Shown piece after piece: positions 11,324 to 23,186 of a stretch of 64,000 bases of DNA. How positions within the stretch are numbered: position 1 is the stretch's first letter; each line of letters starts with the position of its first letter. Source of the stretch: Bemisia tabaci (taxonomy: Eukaryota; Arthropoda; Insecta; Hemiptera; Aleyrodidae); assembly GCF_918797505.1 (NCBI RefSeq), contig NC_092793.1, forward strand, positions 88,548,411 through 88,612,410. Direction: 5' to 3'. Both the position numbers and the translations under genes were made by a program. The notes under the pieces were generated by a model. That model searched no databases. It saw only the letters and a list, made by a program, of their open reading frames with translations, and was not told where the DNA came from.

Positions 11324-12249
11324 GTTAGTTCAAATCTATCTGACCTCATCACTTTCCATACCGACTGGGATAGCGTTAAGTGGACGAGTCACTTTTACAC
11401 TAAAATTTTTGAAAAAAAAAAGACCTGCATGCAGTAGTGTTGGAGAGGTAGCATGTATTTGATAGGGAATGATATGAAAGTAGGAAGAGGTGTTGAAGAT
11501 GACAGGAAATACGAATCTTGGCAATTCCTGAGCAATGATTTAGGATAAGTGCAGTCTTAAAAGTTTTTTAAACTTTGAGGAGATTCTTTAAGTTTAATTA
11601 TGCTAACTTATGGATTTGGAGGACTGAAGAATTAGTGCTCCACACGTCCAAATCACTGGTTTTCCTCAGAAATAAAGTTTACCTATCTTGTAAATAAATA
11701 CGATTTACCTTAACAGTTTGCCGAAATAGACTTCACCAAAAAAATTTATGAAAGTTTTGAAACTCTTGGCTAACGATAAGAACATTGCACTAAATGCTAT
11801 AACATTCAAGTTGTGTTGCCAAATGTGCGACACGTGTCTCTAATGACTATTCTCGCGTAAAAACCAAATTTTAGTTCAATATTGCAATTTTCGTGAGCAT
11901 TGTAAACCCTTCCGGAAAATACGATTGCCGGAGAATTCACGATCACAACAAATGCATTGCCGAACATCATTCTTTGTCTTTAAGGTCGTGGCGATGCGGA
12001 ACCGACCAGACATTTTCGATCCGCAAAGTCTCATATTTTCAAATATGACTGTAATTTTTCAAGTTTTTTTTTGCATGAACAAGTTCGGTGTCATCATTTT
12101 TTTCAATACATAACCTATGTTCTCAATTACGTGCCCTGCCGATTTTGCTCATAATCCATGGCGGTATGGCTATTCTGTTATTGTGAAATTATCCTTAAGG
12201 AAATAATTTAATATTGTTGGTCACTTATTAGTCGTTTTAAAAATTTCAG
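11324..12249 (+). other. Dynein intron, no element recognised
   Basis: This 926-nt intron is AT-rich. I see no repeat or coding signal beyond chance ORFs. Confidence 0.7.
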
Positions 12250-12422
12250 ATAACAGAATATGAGTTGCGAAATTTAATTTACTGTGACTTCACAAACCCT
12301 AAAGCTGATATGCGGCACTACTTGGAGGTAGAAGATATTGATACTTTACAGGGTATCATTGAAGGTTATTTGACTGAATATAACAATATGAGCAAGAAGC
12401 CTTTGAATTTAGTGATGTTCAA
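12250..12422 (+). CDS. Axonemal dynein heavy chain exon: approach to AAA4
   Basis: The reading ITEYELRNLIYCDFTNP, then YLEVEDIDTL, then YLTEYNNMSKKPLNLVMF matches the segment just before AAA4 (LRxLxFCDF..., then YLxEYNxxxKxxMNLVxF). The acceptor is AATTTCAG at 12249 and the donor is AA|GTAAGT at 12422, leaving two bases that complete a lysine with the next exon. Conservation and splice sites are both strong. Confidence 0.94.
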
Positions 12423-13689
12423 GTAAGTACGAAAAGGTCCTTAACTCAAGTTAAATAACTAAAGAAATGTAATACCTATTAGTAAGTTCCCGGCTGACAT
12501 TCCCTTGAAAGTTTCCTCGGTAGAAGGTTATTTAATTGCGAAGGTCAATTAAATTGCGCAGGTTCATTCGTGTCATTCTTTTGTTCATAACCGTCAACAT
12601 GTCGTTTAATTTTGCCTTAAAAATGGTAAAATCTTGGTGGGAATTTTAACTTGTAAATTTTCTCTACAGTCTTTTATTCATAATCGTCAACTTGTTCCGT
12701 AATTTTACCTTGAAAATAATTGTAAACTGTAGCGTTTTCATTTGAAGATGAAGCTGTTTTTATCGGGATGCATTTTAACTGCGATTATTTTACCTTGGTT
12801 TTCCTCGATCACGTTCATTTTTGAGACTTAGACGGTAGCTATTGTTAAACTCGTATCGATCATCGTCAGGTCACTACACTAAAACTTGGATGTGCGACAT
12901 CCGGAAAACGGTCATTACATGGTAAAATACTAATATTAAAAAACTTAGTAAAAACATTTGGAGGTAGCAGCACCAGGACCGCGTTTCCGTTATTCTTATC
13001 ATTGGTTTTCGCCTGGTTTTCAGAGTTGCGTCATCGTGTTGCCCGCTCGGTGTTGCTGCGTGCGCACAACTTTGAATAGGATCGGAGGGGCTATCAGTGT
13101 TACCACCCCACTTTTGTCAGGGTCAGAACTTGGCAACACTACATGTAAGCCCAGCTGCCGGGGCAGATGTCTTAGCGGCACATTGAATAGAGACATAATG
13201 GCGTCCATACCGTAACTCCATTACTAGTTCTTCATTTCTCACTTTTAACATGGTGTCAAGTGTGTGTCTTTATCATTTCCAGTTTGTTTGTTTGTTTCTC
13301 TTCATGTGGCGACCTGAAGCTCGCGTTTCCGTGATCTGTTAGTCGCCAAATCATGTCCGGTTCGAGTCGCGTGTCACGAGGTTGCAAGAGCCTAGCCGTC
13401 ACCGGTCGCCGCATGCCTCATCTAGTCCAGTCATGTCCCAACCCAATGTAAGTCCTGTCAATCCGCTCTGTCCTCGCCCGAAAAATCTGTTTGTGCATAT
13501 ATCTGTCCGTCCAATGTCCTAGTATGATTCGTTCAATTCTAATGTCACTCTAAGTCCTAAGCCTAATGCTCAGCCAAACCTCTATCCAAGTCCTTTTCAC
13601 CGAAACCCGAAAATCCTTTATCTTGTCGTCGTCCGTCTTTTTTCGATTTCCCATCTGAAAAAGGCTTCAGAATGTGAAACTTTCATATA

Positions 13690-14640
13690 GAATGCCCTCC
13701 AATGTTATTCGAGGGAAACCTCTCCGCAAATGGGAAACAAGGGTATGCGAAATTTGAGCTAGGCCTTGTCGCCACTGACCTCATAACAGCTTCTGACCGC
13801 AGGAAAAACGCTTTTCTGCTCAAGTACATGTCTGATAATGCCTTCACCATTTAACAATCTTTCCAAATTGACATCTTCAAAACCAAATTTGTTGACATGG
13901 TTGCACTCTTTCATAAACATTTTGCACCAAAACCCAACGTAACCGTTGTTCGAATCAAGTTGTTCAGCAGAAAGCAAAAAGCAGATGAAACACATGAATC
14001 TTATGTCACCAACCTTCGCAATCTTTCTCGCACATGTCAACTTGATGACATTCAAGACAGCATTGACAAAGATCTCTTCATCTGTGTTCTTCATGATTCA
14101 AGTATCAAAGAACGCTTACTTCTAGAAGACAAGTCAACGCTCGCTGAGACATTTGAATTTGCCCAAAAAATTCAACTCTCCAAACATCGCGTGGAGCAAC
14201 TTCAATCAACACCTGAATTCAACGTCTTGAACGCGCAATCATCATCATCAAACTCAAATCGGCACTCTCCATCAAGGTACGGACGGTACCGCTCACCATC
14301 AAAACCCAGACGGTCCTATACTCCAGCAGGCTTAAATCGCTACAGTTCTCGCTCTGTCTTTCCCTATCAACGTTCGGGAAACAGCCGACATCGTCGAAAT
14401 TCTCCTCATCCAAGATACGACCGCGCGGTCTCCATCATTGTCTCGGAGTTCTAGTCGTTCTCGCCGTCGGAGTCCTAGACGTCATTTTGACTCTCGTCCC
14501 AAAGGAGAAAAATGTTCCAGTTGTGGCCAACATTATCATGCATACAAATGTCCTGTTCATGGTTGAACTTGCGACAATTGTGGTAAGCTAAATCATTTTA
14601 ATCGTCATTGCCCTAAAAGAAACTTCACAATCTGAATGTT
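13690..14640 (+). pseudogene. Degenerate Ty3/gypsy-type gag with zinc knuckles
   Basis: The 185-codon open stretch (13897-14454) reads MVALFHKHFAPK, then RIKLFSRKQKADETHESYV, then LRNLSRTCQL, like the capsid domain of Ty3/gypsy Gag (F...RxQxxxExxxxYxxxLRxLxxxC). An arginine/serine-rich tail follows. After a frameshift come two CCHC-type knuckles: CSSCGQHYHAYKC, with atypical spacing, and CDNCGKLNHFNRHC, which is classical C-x2-C-x4-H-x4-C. They are separated by an in-frame TGA. Upstream, 13700-13850 still encodes gag-like residues ending in a TAA. The protein would package retrotransposon RNA. This copy is broken in at least three places. Confidence 0.75.
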
Positions 14641-14689
14641 GAATCGTCAGACGATGATATCTTGTTCATAAACAACATTTCCTGTAGCT

Positions 14690-15058
14690 GTGCTAAGTTT
14701 TTGCCAACTAACACACCATCTGCTGTCATCATCCAATGTGGGACTACAACCATCCTCTAGTAAACTGATAAATTTCTCTATTTCAACTGGCAGTTCTCTT
14801 TTATCTCCAAATTCTAATACACTAGATTTTAAAAATTTTCAAAATGCTAATACACACAATTTTAACAATTCTTACAATTCTAATACACACAATGATGTTG
14901 AAAACTCGTTTTTATACATAAAAATCTTGTTATCTTTAAAATCATCTGACAGCAAATGGTCTATTAGTGTCAAAATAAATCGCCATTCTTTACAGGTCTT
15001 AGTCGATACAGGTGCTCAAACAAAATGTCCTGCCTATATATGTGTTCAAACAACTTAA
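14690..15058 (+). pseudogene. Retropepsin fragment of the same retrotransposon
   Basis: Within a 122-codon frame, WSISVKINRHSLQVLVDTGA carries the retroviral-type aspartic protease active site (LVDTGA). It is preceded by Asn/Ser-rich linker sequence and follows gag as expected for gag-pro. Sequence after 15030 is disrupted, the flap and C-terminal part are not readable, and reverse transcriptase is absent. It is inactive. Confidence 0.7.
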
Positions 15059-15651
15059 TCTCGATGAAAACATCATCATACCCTCTCAAATAAGAATGAG
15101 GACCTTAACGGGTCAACCCATTCCATCTTGTGGTATTATGTCATTTACCCGCATCTTTTAATAACAATCGTTATAACCTAAAATTCCACATCGTGGACCT
15201 ACCCTTGTGAAACTTTAATCGGTTTCAAGACCGCCAAACAGTTTAATTTGTTGAAATTCATCAATTCCACCGAGGTCCGTGACACATCAAAATCTGCAAA
15301 CAATTCATATAGTGGAGGTTTTACGTATATGTCTGTTTTACGGATGTCGCACATCCAAGTTTTAGTGTAAGGACCTAATGATAATCGAAAAGAGTTCAAC
15401 AATAGCTACCGTCTAGGTCTCAAAAATGAATGTGATCGGGGAAAACCAAAGTAAAATAATCAGTTAAAATGCATCCCGATAAAAACAGCTTCAACTTCTA
15501 ATGTAAACGCTACAATTTACAATTATTTTCAAGGTAAAATTACGAAACAAGTTGACGGTTATGAATAAATGACTAAGGGAAAATTAGGTATAGCGCTTTC
15601 AATATTTGGCGATGACATGAGCATCCATACCGTTTGCTTGGTTAATTTTAA

Positions 15652-18488
15652 ACAGGGTTATCCAAAAGTCACTGACCATCCCTGTAACTTTTTTTCAAAT
15701 TAAGATAGAAGTTTGAAACTTTGGCAATGTTCCTCGCTCTACAGTAGCAACTTTTTGATCCCCCCCCCAAATTTTGGGGGGCGGTCCTCTCTACGGGAGG
15801 CGGGGGCTAACTTTTTTTTTCAAATGGCAACCCCTCCTTTGTGATACCTCATTCGAAAGATAATAAAAAAAGAAAATTTTTGGCGCAAACCGCAGGTCAA
15901 AATGTTGATTTTTGACAAAATGGCGGCCGGTCAAAGTTCAAAATGGCAGAAATCTGACATCTCCGTTGTTTATTGACAGATTGGCGTTAAACTCGGAATC
16001 CTCGGGATTTTCGAGACGAGAAAAACGATTCTGGCATTGGTTTTCCAGAAACGTCGGTCCTTTTCAAAATGGCGGCCTAGCGCGGGAAGTGGATATTTAG
16101 GCTGCTTATCGTTGGATTTGCATGAAACTTGGTATTCGGGGGTACTTCGGCACGAGAAGAACGAATCTTTCATTGGATATTGGAAATTCCGACAAATTTC
16201 AAAATGACGGCTGAAAAATGGCGGGACATCAGTTTTACGGCTGTTTACCGATGGATTCACATGAAATTCGATAGCCTGGTGGTTTTTGGCTGGATAAAAA
16301 GGAATCTTTCATTAGATTTTTGAAATACTTAATAATCGATATCGAATTTCATGCAAATTCATCCGTAAACAGCTGTAAAACTGATATCCCGCCATTTTTC
16401 TGCCGCCATTTTAAAAGTTGTCAGAATTTCACATGTCCAATGAAAGATTCGTTCTCCTCGTCCCGAAAGAGCCCCGAATACCAAGTTTCATGCAAATCCA
16501 ACGATAAGCACTAGTGATAAGCTACAGTGATTATATCCCTTTCCCGCGCTAGGCCGCCATTTTGAAAAGTTCCAACTTTTCTGGAAAACCAATGCCGGAA
16601 TCGTTTTTTTCGTTTCGAAAAACCCTAGGATTCCGAGGTTTAACGCCAATCTGTCAATAAACAAGAAAGATATCAGATTTCCGCCATTTTGAACTTTGAC
16701 CGGCCGCCATTTTGTCAAAAATCAACATTTTGACCTACAGTTAAGGCCAAAAATGTTCCTTTTTTTATTATCTATCAAATTTTGGGAAAAAAATTCAGGG
16801 GTGGTCAGTGCCTTTTGGATAACCCTGTATGCCGGAAGTTCGGTCACACCAACCGAAAGTTCAGTTTAAAAAACCAAAAGTTCAGTTCAACAAACCGAAA
16901 GTTCAGTTTGACAAGCAGAAAGTTCAGTTTGATAAACCAGTCCAACATAGAGAAAGTTCAGTTTGACAAACCGGTTTGACAAACAGAAAGTTCAGTTTGT
17001 GAAACTGGTTTGACAAAGTGAACTTGCTGTTTGTCTAACTCGTTTGTCAAATTGAACTATCTGTTTGTCAAACTGAACTTTCGGTTTGTTGAACTGAACT
17101 TTTGGTTTTTCAAACTGAACTTTCTGTTGGTGTGACGGAACTTTCGGCATACAGGTTATTCCAAATGTCACTGACCAGTTGACTACTGGACAGAGGCCAC
17201 TAACTTTTTTCCAAATTGAGATAGAAGTTTGAAACTTTGGCAATGTTCCCCGGTCTAGTAAGTAGCAACTTTTTTGCCCCCCCCAAAATCTTGGGGACGG
17301 CCCCCCTAAGGAGATGGGGGCTAACTTTTTTTTCAAATGGCATTCCTTGTGATCCCTCACTCGAAAGATAATAAAAAAAAAGGAACATTTTTGGCCTTAA
17401 CTGTAGGTCAAAATGTTGATTTTTGACAAAATGGCGGCCGGTCAAAGTTCAAAATGGCGGAAATCTGATATCTTTCTTGTTTATTGACAGATTGGCGTTA
17501 AACCTCGGAATCCTAGGGTTTTTCGAAACGAAAAAAACGATTCCGGCATTGGTTTTCCAGAAAAGTTGGAACTTTTCAAAATGGCGGCCTAGCGCGGGAA
17601 AGGGATATAATCACTGTAGCTTATCACTAGTGCTTATCGTTGGATTTGCATGAAACTTGGTATTCGGGGCTCTTTCGGGACGAGGAGAACGAATCTTTCA
17701 TTGGACATGTGAAATTCTGACAACTTTTAAAATGGCGGCAGAAAAATGGCGGGATATCAGTTTTACAGCTGTTTACGGATGAATTTGCATGAAATTCGAT
17801 ATCGATTATTAAGTATTTCAAAAATCTAATGAAAGATTCCTTTTTATCCAGCCAAAAACCACCAGGCTATCGAATTTCATGTGAATCCATCGGTAAACAG
17901 CCGTAAAACTGATGTCCCGCCATTTTTCAGCCGTCATTTTGAAATTTGTCGGAATTTCCAATATCCAATGAAAGATTCGTTCTTCTCGTGCCGAAGTACC
18001 CCCGAATACCAAGTTTCATGCAAATCCAACGATAAGCAGCCTAAATATCCACTTCCCGCGCTAGGCCGCCATTTTGAAAAGGACCGACGTTTCTGGAAAA
18101 CCAATGCCAGAATCGTTTTTCTCGTCTCGAAAATCCCGAGGATTCCGAGTTTAACGCCAATCTGTCAATAAACAACGGAGATGTCAGATTTCTGCCATTT
18201 TGAACTTTGACCGGCCGCCATTTTGTCAAAAATCAACATTTTGACCTGCGGTTTGCGCCAAAAATTTTCTTTTTTTATTATCTTTCGAATGAGGTATCAC
18301 AAAGGAGGGGTTGCCATTTAAAAAAAAAAGTTAGCCCCCGCCCCCCGTAGAGAGGACCGCCCCCCAAAATTTGGGGGGGGATCAAAAAGTTGCTACTGTA
18401 GAGCGAGGAACATTGCCAAAGTTTCAAACTTCTATCTCAATTTGAAAAAAAGTTACAGGGGTGGTCAGTGACTTTTGGATATCCCTGT
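15652..18488. repeat. 2.84-kb palindrome: two inverted copies of a TIR element around a palindromic spacer
   Basis: Copy 1 (15652-16828) starts ACAGGGTTATCC and ends GGATAACCCTGT. Copy 2 (about 17153-18488) is its reverse complement, ending GGATATCCCTGTA. Each copy is itself an inverted repeat: AAAATGGCGGCCGGTCAAAG near one end is mirrored by its complement near the other, giving four quarter-arms of about 600 bp. The spacer (16830-17151) is also palindromic, made of repeated GAAAGTTCAGTTTGACAAA-type units. Open frames on both strands here are mirror images and not genes. The left and right halves are nearly identical, so the duplication is young or maintained by conversion. Confidence 0.85.
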
Positions 18489-18713
18489 ATAGAGGGAGAG
18501 TAGAAATACATATTATTATTTCTCTGCATCTTCAGTGTCTAGTTACCTTTGAGGAGTATTTTGCATGAAAGCGAAAAACAATTTTCCAGATAACTGGTGA
18601 ATAACAAGAATGAACCAGGGTTGTTCTTTCATTCAGCAACGAAAGGTAGGTACATGGGAAATCATTTACAGCATGCCTGAGGATTTCTGTCGCTATTTCA
18701 TTTGGCAAAGCGT

Positions 18714-19058
18714 AGCAAAAATTGGTAATAGGAACCGTGTTTCAAAATACCATAGGAATTCTTACAGCCGACCATTGAAGGCGATAGAAAATCATAGGTA
18801 TAGCTGGCTGTAGAAAGCAAAGAAAATCATACAGTCGGGCTATGCGAAGCAAAAAAAATTATACAGCTGGCTATAGTTCCTATCGCCGCGCCGGGCTATT
18901 TATAGTTTATTGCCTGGCTGTAGCTTTAGCGCCATCGGCTGTAGCAGGCTATATGAATTATATAGCCGGCTATATATAGAAGCCAAAGGAAATCTTACAG
19001 CTGGCTGTAGGTCTACAGTATTTTGGAACACAGATCCTACTGCCTATTTTTACCAGGG
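18714..19058. mobile_element. CCTGGTAAAAATTGG-family TIR element, copy 1
   Basis: The left end AAAAATTGGTAATAGGAACC has lost its first bases. The right end TATTTTTACCAGGG is intact. The interior is a string of CAGCCGGCTATA, GGCTATA and CGCCGGGCTAT words. It has no coding capacity. Confidence 0.7.
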
Positions 19059-20097
19059 AAGTTTCGTAGATCCGACAACACCGTCTGTCTTTTTTTTCTC
19101 ATGTTAGACCTCCTAAGTGATATTACATCCACAAAAAAGGTGTAACATTTCCAGTCAAGTGCTTGCAGACATTTTCCTCCCCATTTTTCCCCACCAATTC
19201 CAAATATGACCTTACTTTTTCATATTACTCACATGCTTCTCAAGAAATTGCTTTCAACGAAAAGACGTTTTTCTGTTGAATCGAGAAAGAGGAAAATTAC
19301 GAAGAAAGATAGGTTTACTCATTTATTCGCTGGAGCTATCAGAATAACTGATCACAACGATATTGAAGATTTATAAACAGGAAAGCAAGTCAGCAAGTTA
19401 ACTTCATCATTAGGGTTGATTCTCTATACACAGGGTGTCCAGAAGTTAACGTACTTAACTTTCAAGATCGATTTTTCCGTTCAAAATATGTTTTCTTTTT
19501 CCCTTACACATATACCCGAAAACTTTCAGAGGTGAGCTACGCGCTTTGCTTTCTTACAGTCCTCGCAATAAAAATTGCCTACCAAGGAAGGAGCTTAAGA
19601 ATTCTGAAACCCTATCAAAGCTTTGAGGCGTCGAAATGACGTGCTCCAGGAAAATTTTGTGCAGTATCTTCTCCACTTCATTTTTCGCGTGCCGTAATCT
19701 GTTTTCCCAGTATCATCGATCAAAAAATGCATCGCAATTTTAAAATTCAGGAACCCTCTTAACAAACCCTCTTAAAATGTAAGACCGAGCAAAATTCATG
19801 TAGACTCTTTCTACCGTTTACCAGCAGCCAACATATCGTTACCTGTCAAATTCTACCGGTCCGAGAATCCACCAAAAACTTCAGAATATCTTTATCTTTT
19901 ATTTAAGAGTACCCCCTTAAATATTGTCATACAATTTGTTTGCTTGTAAGAATGCCAAAATTATGAATTTTACTAGATCACACCTTATGAGAGTGGTTGG
20001 ATCTTGTAAACTACGAAATGTTGAGCGTGCAGTTTTGCTTCAAAAAGAACGCTGTAATTTTTATAGTACCTACGACGCAGTGATTTGCTGTTTGCAG

Positions 20098-20239
20098 ATA
20101 TGCTGTCGAGCATCTTACACGTATTGCTCGTATTCTAAAACAGCCAAGGAGTCACGGTTTATTGATTGGAGTTAATGGTTCCGGGAAACAGTCATTGACC
20201 AGACTTGCAGCTCACATCACAGAATATGAATTCTTCCAG
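20098..20239 (+). CDS. Axonemal dynein heavy chain exon: AAA4 P-loop
   Basis: After completing the lysine codon, the exon reads [20 protein letters not shown], then [18 protein letters not shown], then [18 protein letters not shown] is the AAA4 Walker A nucleotide-binding loop (GxGGSGRQSLTRLA in most chains), with Asn at the usual Gly. The acceptor is TTTGCAG at 20097, and the donor is CAG|GTTTGA at 20239, a weak donor but the frame continues perfectly. It has 142 nt, phase 2 to phase 0. Confidence 0.95.
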
Positions 20240-20353
20240 GTTTGACAGTGTTTCATTTACCTTTAGTATCATTGCATGATATCGTATTTACTGTCCATAG
20301 CCCGAGCCTGGACTTTTCCGAGCAGCTAATAGCAAAGAATGAGTTCGACTTAA

Positions 20354-20706
20354 CCTTGATAAAAATCGGCAATAGGAGCTCCATTTCAAAATACGACATG
20401 CATTCTTATAGCTGGCTATAGATAAGTCGATAGAAAATCGTATGGCTGTACAAATCGAAGAAAATCATACAGCTGGGCTGTATACAAAGCTATAAATAAT
20501 TATACATCCAATATAGCCCGGCTATAATATTATCGCCGGGCTATAAAGTTTATCGCCTGGCTGTAGCCTTATTGCTATCGGCTATAAAAGGCTGTAAGAA
20601 ATTGAAAAGCCGGCTATAGAAGCTACCTACATATAGGAAATTTAACAGCCAACTGTGAGTCTCTAGTATTTTGGAACACAGATGCTACTGCCAATTTTTA
20701 CCAGGG
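20354..20706. mobile_element. CCTGGTAAAAATTGG-family TIR element, copy 2
   Basis: The left end CCTTGATAAAAATCGGCAAT is mutated. The right end TGCCAATTTTTACCAGGGG is intact. The interior is rich in GGCTATA, CCGGCTATA and CGCCGGGCTATAA words, as in the copies at 18714 and 24490. Confidence 0.72.
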
Positions 20707-23186
20707 GAGTCCTTTAACGTTTAAAGGAGGGGTATTGACAGGGACCGTTTTTGGGCCCACCCTGAAATTCCTCAACTCCTCGGTTTTTTGCTCATTGAAG
20801 GTCTGTATTTTACGGAAGGATGATTTGATCATTTTTCGTCTATTTCTAGGTCTAATACTTGCCCAAACATGGACCTGAAGACCGATTTGGGTTATTTTTC
20901 GGCGTTTGACGCGCCGTTTCATAGGTAACGATCCTATGGGAGGAGCAAAAAGTCTTTCAAGTACCTATGTTCATTAGGGGTGGAAGAAAGTCGCCTTGGC
21001 CAATTTTTGTCGATGTCAAATCTTGCGCCCGTAGTTGAAAAAGGAAACTTTTTAAAATTTTCTTGGTTTTCATCGTTATTTAAAAATGTTTAAAAAGGAA
21101 GACTCATGTTATTTGAGAAGTAAAGTCCTTTGGTGGAAAATGGGCGTAATGGGAAAATGGACGTAGGTATGGTCAAAATCTTCCTCCACGAATCTTTTTT
21201 GATTCAGAGCCCTCCGAAAAAGCCGATTTTGCCATATTTTATTGCCTGAATTCTCGGAAAACCTAGTACTTCAAAATTCGGAGGGTGTTCCTGCTCGTCG
21301 ACCTCATTTCGCAAGTTCAAAAACCTTTATTTTTCTTATGCAGTAGCCCCATTACTAGGAATTGTATGCATTTTTTTTAATCTAATTATGTATTTATCTC
21401 CCGCTGTGGCACAGCGTTGCCACATATTTTTCGTGAAAATCGAGAAAAATTCGCGTTTAACTGGTTTTGCGCCATTTTTTCAGATCATGCGCATGGAATA
21501 AATATATATGAGAGATGCAAGTGGATTATATGTAGGTACCGGTATTAATTGTTCTGAAATAATGCACCTATAGACGACCTCTCACGAATTCTTGGAATGA
21601 AATTTGCGATCAAGGATACGACTTCCAAACTTTGATCGCTATCTGACGTCTGAAAATATTTGAGCCATGAATCAGAATCACGAGTTTTCAATGTTGATTT
21701 TACCCTAATCTGACACCATCCCCCTCTCCTATTTTTACGGCAGTAATCGGTCTTCAGAATTTTGCCTCAATTGGAAATTATGACTTTTTTAAGTTCTATT
21801 CAAGTTTACGACATGTTTTGAAGTTCAGCATAGTCGCAATACACGACATGAGCGACCATGCATTGGCAGTCACCGTACAAATATGTTTTTTCTGAAGTTG
21901 ATAATATTAACATCACAAGTCTAATACTAACATGCCATGATGCATCCGCCCTAATCTAGTTTTACCATGAGATCTAGGGGAAGAAAAAGTAGGGAGATGG
22001 AATGTATGAATAAAAATCACAAGTTCTCAATGTTGATTCTGCCCAACCCTGACGACCCCCCCCCCTCATTCTTATCAACAGCGATCGTTCAGTATTCCGC
22101 TCCTTTTTTTTCTTTCTTTTTTTTCTTTTTTCTTCTGCTTCATAATAAAACTGCTCGAGGAGGGCGAATGCATCACGGCACGCAAGTATAAGACTTGTGA
22201 TGTTTATTATCGTCTATTTCAGAAAACTCTTCCTCTTTTCCTTATTTGCCTGGACTACAGCGAGACATAAATACATAACTAGATGAAACATGCATCAAAT
22301 TCCTGGTAGGTAATGTGGCCACTGCTTATGAAAAATGAAGATTTTCAAACTTGCGAAATGAGCTTGACGAGTAATTGCCTCCGACTTCTGAAACACCAGG
22401 TTTTTCGTGAATTAAAGCAATAAAATATGGCAACACCGGCTTTTTTGGCGGCTTTGAATTTAAAAAAGTTTTTAGACAACACGTCCTCCTCAAGTCAGCA
22501 TTTTTCTCCGTATTGTGCCCAATACTGCTTTTTTCTAGATACTTGCAATTGTGATATTTCTAGGTACCTACCTTTTCCTTTAACGAAGCCTGCCGATGCG
22601 TTTGATATCACCCCATTTGCTCCCACAACAACCGAGTACTGTTGAGAACATCTTAACATACGTTGTACTTCTACTTCAAGGCTTGTACTTTAAGAACTTC
22701 TCTCCCTTCTGCATCACACTACAAACCATCGAAATAGAGATGTCAATCAAAAGACAAGACCCATCTTGGTATCTCACTATTTTTTCCGGCCTGCTGTTGG
22801 CTTCCGCCTCTTCTGTCAGTTGGCACCTCCATGTTCCTTAGGATCCTTATTTTCCCATCCGACGTTTGTGTCACTATCATTAGTTGATGGTCATACCATT
22901 TCTTCGCTTCTACCTACTGGGGACGTGCAACTTTCTGCAGGCCTTTGAAAAGTTGAAATCAACTTATAAGAGTGGTATGCCTAATTCTCAAAAGGTTCTG
23001 TGAAAGGTGATTCAAAAATATTTCAAAAAGGTCCGGAACTTTAAAGTGGTCTTGGTCCCTGTGCTGCTCAGCTTTAAGTAATTGAGAATATTATCGAGAC
23101 TGGTGTCGTGTTGGTGCAGACCGATGCTTTTCAGACGGCATGAGACTGTGCCACACTGCTCTGTGTACTGGTCGGGCCTCGGGCAG

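Larger units (their letters stand above)
12650..15590. mobile_element. Retrotransposon fragment flanked by long inverted repeats
   Basis: Arms of about 250 bp at 12655-12915 and 15330-15590 are reverse complements. Both contain ACTAAAACTTGGATGTGCGA, the ATGCATCCCGATAAAAACAG phrase and a TTACGxAACAAGTTGACxxT word. Between them lies a degraded Ty3/gypsy gag-protease region. LTRs should be direct repeats, so the inverted arrangement is odd. It may be a TIR element that captured gag, or a copy rearranged by inversion. No pol region is present. Confidence 0.6.
12423..20097 (+). other. Dynein intron, 7.7 kb
   Basis: The intron holds the inverted-repeat-flanked gag-protease fragment (12650-15590), the 2.84-kb palindrome (15652-18488) and one CCTGGTAAAAATTGG-family element (18714-19058). 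The segment 19060-20097 has an ACACAGGGTGTCC word at 19430, typical of insect transposon ends, but no partner end was found. Confidence 0.7.

Noticed and set aside
16488..17653. Identical 76-codon frames at 16488-16718 and 17423-17653
   Set aside because: They are mirror copies in the palindrome, with no protein signature.
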